From NCBI GenBank assembly GCA_034620365.1, contig JAQGEQ010000090.1:62001-126000 (forward strand): 64,000 nucleotides of DNA, written 5' to 3'. The stretch comes from Pegea sp. RAD2-039 (lineage: Eukaryota; Chordata; Thaliacea; Salpida; Salpidae). Numbering within the stretch: the stretch's first letter is position 1; each line of letters starts with the position of its first letter. This document shows, piece by piece, positions 10,163-23,149 of this stretch. The position numbers and the translations under genes were made by a program. Under the pieces are notes generated by a model. That model had not been told where the DNA came from, searched no databases, and was given only the letters and a program-made list of their open reading frames with translations.

Positions 10163-12793
10163 ACAAGTTTTATTGGTTTTAAACTGTATAAATTAAACGT
10201 AGCTTATTGATTCTGATCTTTTTTGCTTATTCGACTGTTTAAAAAGTCTTTACATTATTCTTCTGAAATAATTTTTTACAAATAATGTTTTCTTGAGCAA
10301 CCCATATGAGTTGATGAACAAATATAAAAATATTCTGTTTGACTTGTTTGTTTTTTATGACCAGCTTCACCTTATTTACCATTTAATAGTAGCTAAAAGA
10401 AGATTTTGAAAATATTATTGGTTTTACCTTAAAATAACTCCATTCGAACCTGATTTAGACTAATATCATATTTATAGAGTAGTCAAAATTAACAGAACAA
10501 AATATAAAACTAATTTGACAATTAAGAGGTAGTAAACTTTCGAGGTGGCAAAGATTGCGGGAGAAGTTATTATAAGATTGGACGGCAAGTTTTTTTACAA
10601 AGATGTTAGTCACTTAAGTCTCCATTCGAAAATTAATTTTAACTACAGTACTTCATTGTATATACAGTACTTTTTCTATTTATCATCACTACTTTTGAAA
10701 ATACTCGGAACAAATTAGTTATGTGAAAAACTTCTCGCTTTTTCTTAAGCTTTCAGCTTTGTTAATGACAATCTTTATTCCTGGTATCATCGAACTGAAG
10801 AAAGTTTTGTATGATAACAGTTTTCAACTTCTTAAGATAAATATAAAGAGACATAAAAGTGATTTAGATAATAAAAGATTATATGATCACAGATTTGTTC
10901 ATAGATGAGCTATGTTCCGCAGAAATGTGGCTACAGTTGCTGGAGCTTAAAACTATAAAAGAAGTCTTTAATCTAGTGGTACAGGCAAAACAACCGAATC
11001 GTTGGTAGAAGTATCCAATGGGTGTAAGTAAGAGATACATTAAAAGATTGAACTTGAAACCAAACAAATCTATCTACAGTGGAAATGAAGAACGTTTATA
11101 CAAAGTGGAGGTAACAAACCTCATGGTTTTGAAAATTGTCATTCCACATTAAGTACAAAGTTTAAATGTCACATTTTAGTGTAATTTTCAAAAGAATTCT
11201 ACTAAAAAGCAATCTGAGCGATAAAGAAATGGGAAACGAAGGTGGCTGCCTAAGTTTGTGAATATCTACTGCAAATTTCTTGAGAAATTGAGTTGTGGAC
11301 GTTTAGATTGAAAAGTTGCAAGAATTGATGCTAAGTCGTCGAAAAGCTTTATTATTCAAATAATATATTCCTTTTCAAAGAATAAATGATCAAATAATTA
11401 ATAGAAAGGGTTAAATATATATATTAATATGCTATCCACTATATATACATCTAATCGGGAATCAAATGACTTCAGAGAATTAGTTTTAACTTTCCCTTAA
11501 TTAGTAATTACATCATATAGTTTAAATAATCTTTAAAGTTGTTGATAGCCGATTGATCGAGATCTTAAGGAAAAAATATTTTATTTTTATCTTATACCTA
11601 TATCAAACAGTATAATTTATTTTTTACCTACCTTTTTATGACACTAATATTTCCACAACCTTGTATCACAACAATAAAATCAAAATAATTACTTAAGGAA
11701 ATGTTTTTGTGATTAAATTTTGTTATTTCTAATTCTCGTTTAATCAAGATTAATCTTGCAGCTTTATATCGATTGATCACTATTATAAATGACACTTTCA
11801 ATTTCTATGTATCATTTAAATTGTGAGAATTAAAAAGTAAAAATGATTTTCAAAGCTATATATGTAGTTTTATTTTGGTTGTCCTTTGTAAAATTTCTTT
11901 TTAAACAATAGCATTTTTACTGTATATTGTATAATTTAAAAATTCATTGCTTATATTCAGCATGTTATAAAAAAACTATTTTAAAATCTGATTTTTACAA
12001 AGAATTTAGACATTAAATACAATATTTTTATCAGTGTTAACATACTAAACTGAAAAATGTTTTTAGTTTTTAAATAATTGTTTGGAAACACTATCAAAGT
12101 GACCTCTTAATTTTGACGTTTGCTAGTAAATATATATAACAATTATATTAAGTATAAAAATTTTATTTTTTCTTTTAATTTATCATTGACTCAATAATTA
12201 TATTCTCGAATAAAGTTTCAATTATTAAAATGTTTTCTACTGGCTAAATTGTACAATTTTTATATTGATATTTATTTTTGAATATTTCGTTTTGAAAATT
12301 ATTTGTCTTTCAATTATTTATTCTAAAAAAATATTTAAATTCATTTTTAGTTTTAGTCTAAGGAACAAAACTGGAATTTTCTTTTATTTTTGTTTTTCGA
12401 TTTAATATAATTCACAAGACTTTGTCAATAATAGCATAATATATTATTCCATTTTTAATACCAATATTTTTATTAGTTATTTAAGTATTATGATAATTTA
12501 AATTTAATGAACTTTATTATATTATATACTTAATTAATATTATTATTGAAGACTATTTATTTATGATAAACTGTAATTAAAAAGTTATTTGTTGGTTAAG
12601 TTGTTTGATTATAAAATAAAAAAGAAAGTCAAGTTCATAATTTGTGATAATTTAGAATTTTAAAACTTTTTTTTGAAATTTTATTTGGTATAATTTATGG
12701 ATTATAAAAATGTTGAACTTAGAAACATTTAGAATATATAAGTATTAATTTAATCAATCTTTTTATGATAGGATCAGTCAAAAGCTTTTTAAT
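10163..12793. other. 2.6-kb intergenic, faint repeat traces
   Basis: Mostly AT-rich, with no supported gene. 10880-11345 is less AT-rich. Around 11090-11145 it can be read as YKVEVTNLMVLKIV, weakly like the ORF1 C-terminus YKVRGSPWVLRTVKV at about 5385-5430, so this may be another very old retroelement piece. 11400-12790 shows nothing. Confidence 0.3.
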
Positions 12794-13969
12794 ATGGCAG
12801 ATATCAGCAATTGTAAAACTGTTGAGGTGGGAACATCTCTACACCCAAAGTATTATGCCAAGAAAAGTTTGTTTTTTAATTTATTATTTAAAAAAATATT
12901 TTTTTTAATGAAGATTACTATTTAGAAAATAGTTTTATTAAAACTTTTCTTATATTTGAAAATTATAGCTTTCTTATGGTTATACTTGAATCATTATATA
13001 AATGCTAGGTTTATAATATAAATATTTAATATATATATGCTAATTTTTTTTTGTATAATTTAGTTTCATTGTAATTTATTTTATTAACAAATTTTTATTA
13101 AACTAATTTTATTTTGATGGTAACAGTCGAACCTGGCATGAAAATGCCTGGAGATATGAGGTTGTTCAGAAACATTAAACTCTCTGAGATCCCTTCTTGG
13201 CTAGCTAAACGGGATTTCTCCCCATTGGGTATTTTCTTTTCTGCCAAAAGAGGTAACTTCATTTGAAGAGTTAGAAACTTTCTTTAAAAGTAAACCTAAA
13301 TCATTTTTTTATATTTTAGTTGAAAGTAAGTTATGAGTTATTAATAAACTCAGTATTCTTATAATAGTTGTCAATACTATGTAAGGTTTTGATTCTTAAC
13401 TTGAAACTTATAATAATCCTACATTCTTTAATGTTATCTATGGTCAATGCTAACCCCACAGCCTAAAGCACTTTCTATTTCATTAACCCTATTTTTGTAA
13501 ACTTGTTAGCATAAGTTACTTAAAGTAAAGTTGAATAAAAATAAATAATCTATCATTTGGTTCCTTTAAATGTTTTATATTCCATGGTAGCAGAATTTGT
13601 GATTATTTCAAGTTATAATCTAACCACAATTCTTTGTTTTATATGTCATTAAATAAATATATGAAATATTATGTGTATTATTAAGTTATTTATAACTAAA
13701 AATTGGTTTATTTTTGTGTAGTTAAAATGTATTTTTATTAAAATGAAGACAAATTATCTCGTTTTGCAGCTAAGTATGCTTATTGGACGAAATATTCAGG
13801 TCGCCGTATTGGTGGTGCCCCTGTAGTTCAAATTGCTTCCGTGGTTTTTGCAGTTGCTTATATCCAGCAATACTCATGGCTACGTAAGTTTTTTTAAATT
13901 TATTTTGAACCACTTTTTAATTTCTTTCATTTTTCAGGTAAAAATGAGATGATTAAAAAGTATCATTAA
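12794..13969 (+). CDS. ATP5MF: Mitochondrial ATP synthase subunit f
   Basis: Small membrane subunit of the F1Fo ATP synthase in the inner mitochondrial membrane, part of the peripheral/dimerisation region of Fo. Exons 12794-12866, 13127-13252, 13770-13883 and 13938-13969 join in phase to 114 residues, slightly longer than vertebrate forms (about 88-94) because of an N-terminal extension. Diagnostic features are LSEIPSWLAKRDFSPLGIF at about residues 44-62 (human LGELPSWILMRDFSPSGIF), the Tyr-rich KYAYWTKY segment, one hydrophobic span near PVVQIASVVFAVAYI, and the C-terminal LRKNEMIKKYH (human HERLRKYH). The ATG lies 22 bp after an acceptor-like GATAG at 12771. AATAAA follows 67 bp after the stop. 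No targeting peptide is expected for this subunit. Confidence 0.93.
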
Positions 13970-14035
13970 TTTTCACCATCATCTTCGACGAAGATACTTT
14001 TGTTACAATGTCAACAATTGTTGCTTATAGAGTCT

Positions 14036-14041
14036 AATAAA
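14036..14041 (+). promoter_or_regulatory. Poly(A) signal of ATP5MF
   Basis: AATAAA, 67 bp downstream of the ATP5MF stop codon. Confidence 0.5.
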
Positions 14042-14095
14042 ATGTGGAATCAACACAAATGTATTCTCATTTAAAAAAAAGAAGCTTTTAGAGCA

Positions 14096-14720
14096 ATGAA
14101 GCTGTCAGCACCTTCGACTACTTACATTTGTATTGAGATTAATTTTAAGGACTTAATATATCAGACTAAATACAAATCTTGTAAGAAGATTAAAACTAGA
14201 AATTGCAGCACTTGTTGCAGAATTGCATCAAAACTTGAATCTATTCTTCAGTTTATTCAATCTTTAACTAATGGGACACGTGTGTGGTTATCTAAAAACA
14301 ATAAAGTCATTAATCAAAGCTTTCAGTCTAACGATATGCAATAGGTCGTGAATGGTTGAGAAATAACCAACTTCTATAAACTAAATATTTCAGCTTGCTC
14401 AAAACTAAACTTCAAAATTCTATTCTCTGACATTTTTTTTGGTTGACATTACTTCTGGGTGAACATGGGCTTTGACTCAAGTTAAAAGCAGCGTGAAGAA
14501 ATCTGTCCCAACTTTTTAGTGGTGCAGCCCAGTGACTTGGGACAGTAACATCGAAGTCAACGGGTTACAGTTTCTGTCTGAGTTTATCTTTTTGCTTCTC
14601 TCTAATCATCATATATTCCCATATATCAATATAACATCATATAAGCACCTAATAATAACCTTGAAAATAGTTGGGAAAAATACCAAATTATTCCCAAAAA
14701 TAAGAAAAGATTTCTCAAAA
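14096..14720 (+). mobile_element. Decayed LINE endonuclease region
   Basis: Contains an 82-codon frame (14096-14344) of unknown nature. Around 14530-14590 is TWDSNIEVNGLQF, which fits the DFNxPDIxWD...N-x-x-x-F part of the apurinic-like endonuclease of CR1-type ORF2 proteins. A related sequence (WDSYIEVNEV after a GD..DDI-like stretch) is at 25670-25735. It ends where the minus-strand RT fragment begins. The assignment rests on short motifs. Confidence 0.35.
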
Positions 14721-14724
14721 ATCC

Positions 14725-15210
14725 CGGCTCATTAGCTGACAGTATATTCAAGAATTGGATGTACCTAAAATTTGAGGAGATTGATAAAGAATTCTGGATC
14801 CTTAGAATTAAAGGTCTTTATAAGAAGGTAGGCAAAGTTGATTGATTTTACAAAGATTTTGGAAACATAATTTCGCCATTTAAAGTCAGTCGATAGAGTA
14901 ATGCCAAGTTCTAGGACCGAAGATATTCGTTGAATAATAAATCCATTGGAGTATTGGTTCACGGAATTTGCAGCTGGTTTACGGAAGAAAGTTATAAGTT
15001 CAGACTTTGTGGGCTGGATTCTGAGCTGTCATTTCATAGACCAGTTTTCAACAGTGTGTAGTGCTGTTTGAAGTTTTGAAAGATTGCAAGATGTTAATAG
15101 CTTGATGTCATCTGCATACACAAACACTCTGACATCATCTACTGCTACTAATCCTCTGATGAGGTCTTCGATGAAAATTAAAAAGTGGCCCAGAACAGGG
15201 GGAGAAAAAA
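14725..15210 (-). mobile_element. Reverse-transcriptase fragment, minus strand
   Basis: Reading 15210 to 14725 gives VLGHFLIFIEDLI, VYADDIKLL (the YADD active-site motif), TVENWS, PTKSELITFFRKPA, NQYSNGFIIQR and HPILEY. All are shared with the plus-strand copies at 18.2-18.7 kb and 23.2-23.7 kb. It has a stop within the frame and no thumb/3' tail. The upper end is not flanked by ORF1 or EN on the same strand. Confidence 0.85.
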
Positions 15211-16909
15211 TAATAATAAATTGCAGACAATCAATTTATGGAAAATGTATAAAAAAGCTATTTATAATAATAACTTGCTTCGGTCGAGAACAACCATGCT
15301 AAATGAGCGATGATATTAAAAACAAATCAAAGCACAGTGAGATGCAAAAAAAAATAAAAAAAGCAAAACACAGTGAAATTTAAAAAGCTAAAACTGTTTA
15401 CGGTTTCTACCTTTTCTTTGATGCTCGTTTTCTTCTCTATCCTTCAGTTATTTGCGGAATAAACTTCATTCAGAGTGATCCGCTTCGATATCTTCCTTAT
15501 GGCTGATATATACTAGTGCAAGCTGTAATTTCTCCAATCATTTGAGTTAAGTTTTTGAGCAAATAAACCAGCATCAAATTGACAAGCAAAAAATAAAAGA
15601 TAAATTAAAGTTCAAATGTACGCTAAAACCTTAGGTACAGCACAAAAATAAGATCGATACGAGATACGAAATTGTCAATTTGTCTAAAATTTGCTCAGCA
15701 AAACAGCTATCTTAATAGATATGCCACTAGAAAAATTATAAGTGTTTACTATATGACTTTTTAAACAATATTATTTCTTTTCTGGAATCTATAAAAACAG
15801 CAATAATTTAAGAAAGTTTAGACGATTTCTATTAACTAATGTTTAGCGCTTGAGTCAAAGTCTACATTAATTAATTCTATAATTCCATGATTCATTAGGT
15901 CTTTTTGATTTTAAGTAGTTTTCATTTGCATAGTTGCCTGTATTACTTTCTTTTTGTATCTAAATAAATTGGTTTAAATAATCCGATGGTTATGTACTTA
16001 CTAGTTTTTATCATTCATTATTTGTTGTATGCATTTAGCTAATTTTTATACTCATAAATATAATCTTGTTATTTATTTGAACTAAATTATATTACAAGAA
16101 CTGCTAAATTTTAAACTAGGCCGTGACATTCTTAATATGCGCTTTCATCAAAAGTGAAGTTATTAAATCGATATCTGAAGACTATCTTTAAACGAAAATT
16201 TAATTAAATTAATTTAATATCTGTGGTTCATAATTTTCATTTTTACTTTGTGTTTGAATCTACGAATTTTTTTTATTACTATGTCATAGAAAAATTACTG
16301 CATAATTAGTCTTTTTTTTGTCACCCAATACATATTTAAATAAATTATGGAGAACAATTAAAATAATTATTATTTAATTTTAATCATTATCTAAAAATAT
16401 TTTATTTTTTTATTATTACAATTTTAATTATATATCTTATATAAATCATATAGCATTATAGTAGTAAACCCAAAAGGGTACATTGAATTCATTGTGCCTA
16501 CAACCTATTGGCTATGCAGCATGCCTCCAAGATATTATTGGATTTACTCTGTTTATTAACTACTAATTAAATATTTCAAAAAAAATTACTAATTATTAAT
16601 TAATTAACTATCTCCTTAAACTTGCTACTGATTTTTATAACAGCTTTTAATTTTCTTTTGACTGAATTAATAGTTTTCTAGTTTAATATCTAAAAATAGA
16701 TTTTTTGACATGACACAAGTTATATATTAAAAAAAAAATTTCTTCAAATTCTATCTGTTTCAATTAGCTTTTTAACTAAAAAAGCAATTATTACTTTAAA
16801 AAATTAACTTTTCGAGTATTTTACTGTAACCAGATTTTATTAATTTGTTCTTATAACTATTTTGATAAATAAATATTAAATTTTATTGTAGATTTATTTA
16901 TTGAATACT
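15211..16909. other. AT-rich intergenic
   Basis: 15300-15600 is somewhat less AT-rich but not coding on either strand as far as I can see. The rest is low-complexity AT sequence up to the RRM gene. Confidence 0.35.
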
Positions 16910-17470
16910 ATGGAACCTATAATAGTTTCACATAATTCGTGGGAAATGATGTCGTATTGTTCACGGAAATTTATGCCGATTCCGATCCCAAATAAAAGCC
17001 ACAAGATAGTGAACAGATTATGTGTGAAAAAACTGCCTATAGGAACAAGAGTGCTTGATTTGAAAAATGAATTTTCACGGTATGGTGAAGTAATTGATTG
17101 TAATCTGATTACAGCTTATAGAAAGTATTGGTATGGATTTGTAACCTTCTGCCCAATAAGTAGCCGTGGCGTCGCTACTGAGCTGGTCGAGGAGTTTAAT
17201 TCTGGTAAAAAATTTTACATTGGAAACAGAAAGGTAACTATTTCAAAAGCTTGGTTTAAGCCTAGAGTTCGTGGTGGTGGTGGTGATGATGATGGTGGTG
17301 AATGTGAGCCTGTGCAAAGCTCACGTAGAAGAATGAGCACACAGAGTATTCAGAGTACCAGCTCTTGTGGATCATTTGGTTCTGCCCAAATGACCAGTTT
17401 AACTCCTGAGTACGTTTCTACCCAGTCATACCTTGTGTATAGCCCCTTTAATCTGGTGTATTTTATTTGA
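16910..17470 (+). CDS. Single-exon RRM RNA-binding protein (DAZ-like layout)
   Basis: 186 residues from the ATG at 16910; an in-frame TTG nine bases earlier is unlikely to be used. One RNA-recognition motif spans about residues 35-112: RNP2 LCVKKL at 37-42 and RNP1 YWYGFVTF at 73-80, with the aromatic residues that stack on RNA present. The RRM ends in YIGNRKVTISKAWFKP, after which comes a Gly/Asp run (GGGGDDDGG) and a Ser/Gln/Thr/Tyr-rich tail. An N-terminal RRM with KLNI-x-A-like end and a polar tail is the layout of DAZ/Boule proteins, but the match is not close enough to name it. The coding part has no intron, unlike most neighbours, so it could be a retrocopy-derived gene. An acceptor-like TTTTATTGTAG ends at 16891, leaving 18 bp to the ATG. 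Confidence 0.85.
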   Translation: MEPIIVSHNSWEMMSYCSRKFMPIPIPNKSHKIVNRLCVKKLPIGTRVLDLKNEFSRYGEVIDCNLITAYRKYWYGFVTFCPISSRGVATELVEEFNSGKKFYIGNRKVTISKAWFKPRVRGGGGDDDGGECEPVQSSRRRMSTQSIQSTSSCGSFGSAQMTSLTPEYVSTQSYLVYSPFNLVYFI

Positions 17471-17625
17471 GGTTTTAAATTTCCAACTTAACCTACTTAC
17501 AATTATGATATATAGTGATAAAGTATAGATTTTTTTTAAATTTGAAGTTTAAAGACCTTGTATTATCTTGTCAAAAAAAGGTTTGGTTTTTAACTTGTGG
17601 ATTTTTAATAATTGCGATTCATTTT

Positions 17626-17769
17626 CAAACAGTTATATTTAAATGTTAGTTCTTTAATTTCATAATTAAGATTTAGTTTCAAACAGTTATATTTAAATGT
17701 TAGTTCTTTAGTTACATAATTAAGATTTAGTTTCAAACAGTTATATTTAAATGTTAGTTCTTTAGTTAT
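17626..17769 (+). repeat. 54-bp tandem repeat in the RRM gene's 3' UTR
   Basis: Units begin at 17626, 17680 and 17734 (CAAACAGTTATATTTAAATG, then TTAGTTCTTTAG...); the third is partial (about 2.7 copies). Copies differ at two or three positions. It lies between the stop at 17470 and the AATAAA at 17793, so it should be transcribed. Because 54 is a multiple of three, it produces a false 68-codon minus-strand frame. Confidence 0.9.
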
Positions 17770-17792
17770 AAAACCGTGCTTTTTATTGGAAA

Positions 17793-17798
17793 AATAAA
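17793..17798 (+). promoter_or_regulatory. Poly(A) signal of the RRM gene
   Basis: AATAAA 323 bp after the stop, downstream of the 54-bp repeats. No nearer AATAAA is seen. Confidence 0.4.
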
Positions 17799-18057
17799 GT
17801 ATCTTTGTCATTAATACGCACGAGATTTTATTTGTATTATGTGTGCTTTCATAGCTTTAGCCAAACTGTAGATCAACTCTATAATTGCTCCCGCTAATTG
17901 CTCATTTATTCATCCAAATGATAATAATTTTTGAACCAAGTATGTTTTTAGAAAAGTTGTTATTAATATTTATTAAGAATATACCAAAAATTGTTGAGTA
18001 ATAACTTCAAATGAGCAAAATATTTCTATGGTTAGAAATGAAATTGATACTATGGCT

Positions 18058-19315
18058 ATTGATTCTACCTCAAACAACAAGCTCGTTACTGTTTTAGAAA
18101 AATTAAAAATCATCAGCTTTGTCATCTTAAAGTGGATTGAAGATTACTTATAAGGTAGAACCCTACAAACTCGTGTAGAAAGATCTTTATCTACTCCTAG
18201 TCAAGTCACCAGTGGTGTTTCTCAGAGTTCTGGGTTCTTTTAATTTTCATCGAAGACCTCATCAGAAGACTGGTAGCAGTAGATGATGTCAGAGTGTTTG
18301 TGTATGCAGATGATATCAAGCTATTATCTTGCAATCCTTCAAACTGCACTACACACAGTAGAAAACTGGTCTGCGAGCTGGCAGCTCAGAATCCAGCCCA
18401 CAAAGTCTGAGCTTATAACTTTCTTCCGTAAACCAGCTGCAAATTTCGTGAACCAATACTCTAATGGATTTATTATTCAACGAGTATCTTCGGTCCTACA
18501 CCTTGGCATTACTCTATCATTTGACTTTAATCGGCACAATTATGTTTCCAAAATCTTTGCGAAATCAATAATCTTGTCTACCTTATTATAAAGACCTGTA
18601 ATTCTAAGGACCCATGCTTTTTTTATCAATCTTTTCAAATTGTGCATACGTCCAATTCTTGAATACAATATCAGTGCATGGATGCCATATCAAGTTAGTG
18701 ATATCAAAAAAATCGAGCCTGTTCAGGCGACATTTACGAGATTAGTATGTAGGAAACTTAATATTAAATATGATAGTTATAAACATCGTCTCAGCTTCTT
18801 CAATTTAGATATTTTGAAAGTTTGATAGATTAAATACGACTTAATTCTTATTTTTTAAATTATCCACAATTTAATTGACCTTCAGTTTGATGATTTCTTT
18901 TCAATAAGTCCTTCCCTCAAGTTATATCAGCTCAGACGACACCCATTACACCTTAATAAGCCTATATCACCTAGTACATTAATCAGAGCAATCTTTTTTT
19001 CTCATACCGCACAATTAGTACTTGGGACCAGCTGCCACCAGACATTGCCATGTCGGACTCGCTCGCGTTGTTTAAAAAGAAGTTGAACCGTTATAACATT
19101 GTCATTTCTAAACTGTGATTTTTTCCTTTTTTTAACATTATTATAGTTATATGTACTTGCCCATTGTTATGTGCTTCGAGGACTACTGAAATGCCATGTG
19201 TTACATCCTCTGCTTTCTATATTTTTGACTAAATAGATGTTATTCGTGAGAATGTGTGTTAGCGAGAGGTGCTCTCTTCAGGCACCCTCCTTCGCATTTA
19301 TTGTAATAAATAAAG
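18058..19315 (+). mobile_element. 5'-truncated LINE copy with RT end and full 3' tail
   Basis: The most complete copy here. It starts inside the RT domain (LKIISFVILKWIEDYL), then SQVTSGVSQ, FIEDLIRRLVAVDDV, VYADDIKLLSC, the finger/thumb segments, CIRPILEYNISAWMPYQV, and the typical C-terminus TWDQLPPDIAMSDSLALFKK, stopping at 19116-19118. It carries several frameshifts and stops. The 3' UTR (19119-19312) includes the shared GAGGACTACTGAAATGCCAT block and the terminal hairpin GAGAGGTGCTCTCTTCAGGC with ACCCTCC, then AATAAATAAA. RT motif order, single-ORF C-terminus and short-repeat tail fit the CR1/Jockey group. No target-site duplication was resolved. Confidence 0.92.
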
Positions 19316-19633
19316 TGATTTAGTTCACAATTAAAGATTTGTTAGTCATAAATCTGTTTTCTACTTTTACTTTTTCAGTTCAAGTTTAAAAAAGAAAATA
19401 ATTATTTTTTAATTCAAATATATCTCTAGAAAATCTAATCTTATACATATTTTGATCTTAAGCACCCCCTTTAGTATTTCAAAGTATTTTATATCAATAA
19501 ACTTACAATTAAATGTCAATTTTTTGATGAACAGCTGCTTATGTGACGAGTAAATAATTGCACATAGCAAACAAATTCGAAAACTTTTCAATTATAACAA
19601 AATAGTTGAGAAGCAAAGAGAGTTTTAAGAGGA
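19316..19633. other. AT-rich spacer
   Basis: Nothing recognisable; a 60-codon minus-strand frame at 19409-19591 looks random. Confidence 0.35.
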
Positions 19634-19771
19634 ATGACGTTCGGTGAAAGACGCAAGCACGCGATACAAAAAGAACCACCCGAAATAGAACCAAATGATG
19701 ACAGATTACTTGTTTCAAGCAAAGAAAAATCGATGAAAGAAATGTATTGTTCGTTTGAATTAAAATATTGA
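19634..19771 (+). CDS. Short open frame of unknown function (45 codons)
   Basis: ATG at 19634, stop at 19769-19771. The composition is unlike the surrounding AT-rich noise: MTFGERRKHAIQKEPPEIEP, then a charged stretch. It could be a first exon (a weak donor GTTTCA follows RLL) or a small peptide gene. It points toward the 3' end of PDE6D, 194 bp away. I recognise no family, and chance is possible. Confidence 0.25.
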   Translation: MTFGERRKHAIQKEPPEIEPNDDRLLVSSKEKSMKEMYCSFELKY

Positions 19772-19964
19772 TATTTGTAGTAAAATTAATAACTAGTCTA
19801 TAAAAATAAGACTTTCTTGCGCAAAGAAGACAATAGTGGTTAGATGAATTAAAAATATTTCATTGAAAAAGTAGAAATATATTTTCAAGTTACACAAAAA
19901 ATGCACTTTAAAGACATCAAAAATATTCAATCATCAAATTTAATTTTGTTGATCTGTGCCAATT

Positions 19965-21770
<1,806 letters not shown>

Positions 21771-23037
21771 TTTCTCACTTTTATAAGATAAATCCACTAA
21801 CTAAAACATAAGATACTGATGACAAAACACAAACAACGTTAGTTACAAATGCTTTATTCAACTATCTAGGTATAAAAAGCAAAAGAATAAAAAAATTAAA
21901 TTTCAAATAACTTGAGACTTGAAATTTTGATAGGCTTAAACAAGTATAAATTCATAAATAATTTGATTGATAACAAATCGATTTATTTAAAAGACTTAAA
22001 TCAAATATTATAAGTTAAAATAAAGTGAAACACTTAATGTGATTTATAACTACTACATTAAAAAATAAGTTTTTTTTTCAAAAAAAGTGAAAAAATTATA
22101 TCAAAATATATTCACAGCATTAGACGTTTTTTAACAAAAATTAAATTTTCTACAAAACAATTTTAATCTAATATACTATAATACTTAGTAACGTTATTTG
22201 ATAAGTTTTTTAGAACTATTTCTAAAAAATAAACTTGAAAAACTAAATGTTCTATTTGCTATGATAAATAATAAGTATAAAAAAACGTTTATAAATTGGT
22301 TGTTTGTAAAAATGCTTAAAAAAGTTGGAAAAATAAAGTAAAAAAATAAAACTTAAAACAATTTACATGAAATTCATACTTGACAAAAGTCTATTGAAAA
22401 ATAATTTACTAGTGACTTAAATATCCACAAAATTTGGCTGAGTCTACAAAATACATTTTTAGATTATTTATAAACATCTAATTTATAATTTTAAATAAAA
22501 TTATTTGTTGAATATTTTGAGAACGTATCTAAAACTTATTCAAAATATTTATGCAAAAAAACCGCTTGAATTATTCATGCTACTGAGGCAAAGCTTGCAC
22601 AACGAAAAAAATTAACAACATAAAAACAATTGGTGACAACGGCAAAAACGTATCGGAAAAAAATGAGGTTGGTTTTAAACTTTTTTTACTAACAATTTGA
22701 TGTAAAAAATAAGATTTTAAAAAATATATTGAAAATTCAAAGTAAAAACTTAAACTTCATAAAACAAAACTCGTTTTTTTAAACTAAATTAATTTAAAAA
22801 ACTTAATTAACAGTGCAAATAAAACTGACATAACAAGCTAGCAACATTCACAATACCTAAAAATTAATAATGAAAGACGATAATCATGCATAACAAAAGT
22901 ATTTTTATTGTAATACGCGTAATTATATGTACATCTACATACTTTTTTGAGCTTGCGTAACATTTTTGATATAAAAAAGCAAACTGTTTGTTTTTGGCTG
23001 AACTTTACGAGCCGAAACAGTATGTGGAAGCTATTTT
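21771..23037. other. AT-rich upstream region of PDE6D
   Basis: No exon with matching splice sites was found. 22560-22670 is slightly GC-richer and might hold PDE6D upstream control sequence, but no motif is convincing. Confidence 0.3.
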
Positions 23038-23147
23038 CTATCTATTTATTACAATAGATGCGAAGGAGAGTCCCCGAGAAAATTATCTCTCACTAACACA
23101 TATTCTCATAATTAATATTCTTTATTTCTATCTAAAAATTAAAAATA
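23038..23147 (-). mobile_element. Inverted LINE 3' tail
   Basis: Read on the minus strand it matches the family end: AATATTAATTATGAGAATATG, TGTTAGTGAGAGATAATTTTC, GGGGACTCTCCTTCGCATCT, then TTGTAATAAATAG. It abuts the plus-strand RT fragment starting at about 23150. Confidence 0.7.
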
Positions 23148-23149
23148 GA

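Noticed and set aside
10981-11010. P-loop-like SGTGKTT in one frame
   Set aside because: The frame is closed by stops on both sides and lacks any Walker B context; chance.
11085-11145. Possible ORF1 C-terminus (YKVEVTNLMVLKIV)
   Set aside because: Similarity to YKVRGSPWVLRTVKV is short and weak; kept only as a remark in the intergenic entry.
17605-17811. Minus-strand frame of 68 codons with an 18-residue repeat
   Set aside because: It arises because the 54-bp UTR repeat is a multiple of three. It runs antisense to the RRM 3' UTR and is very AT-rich.
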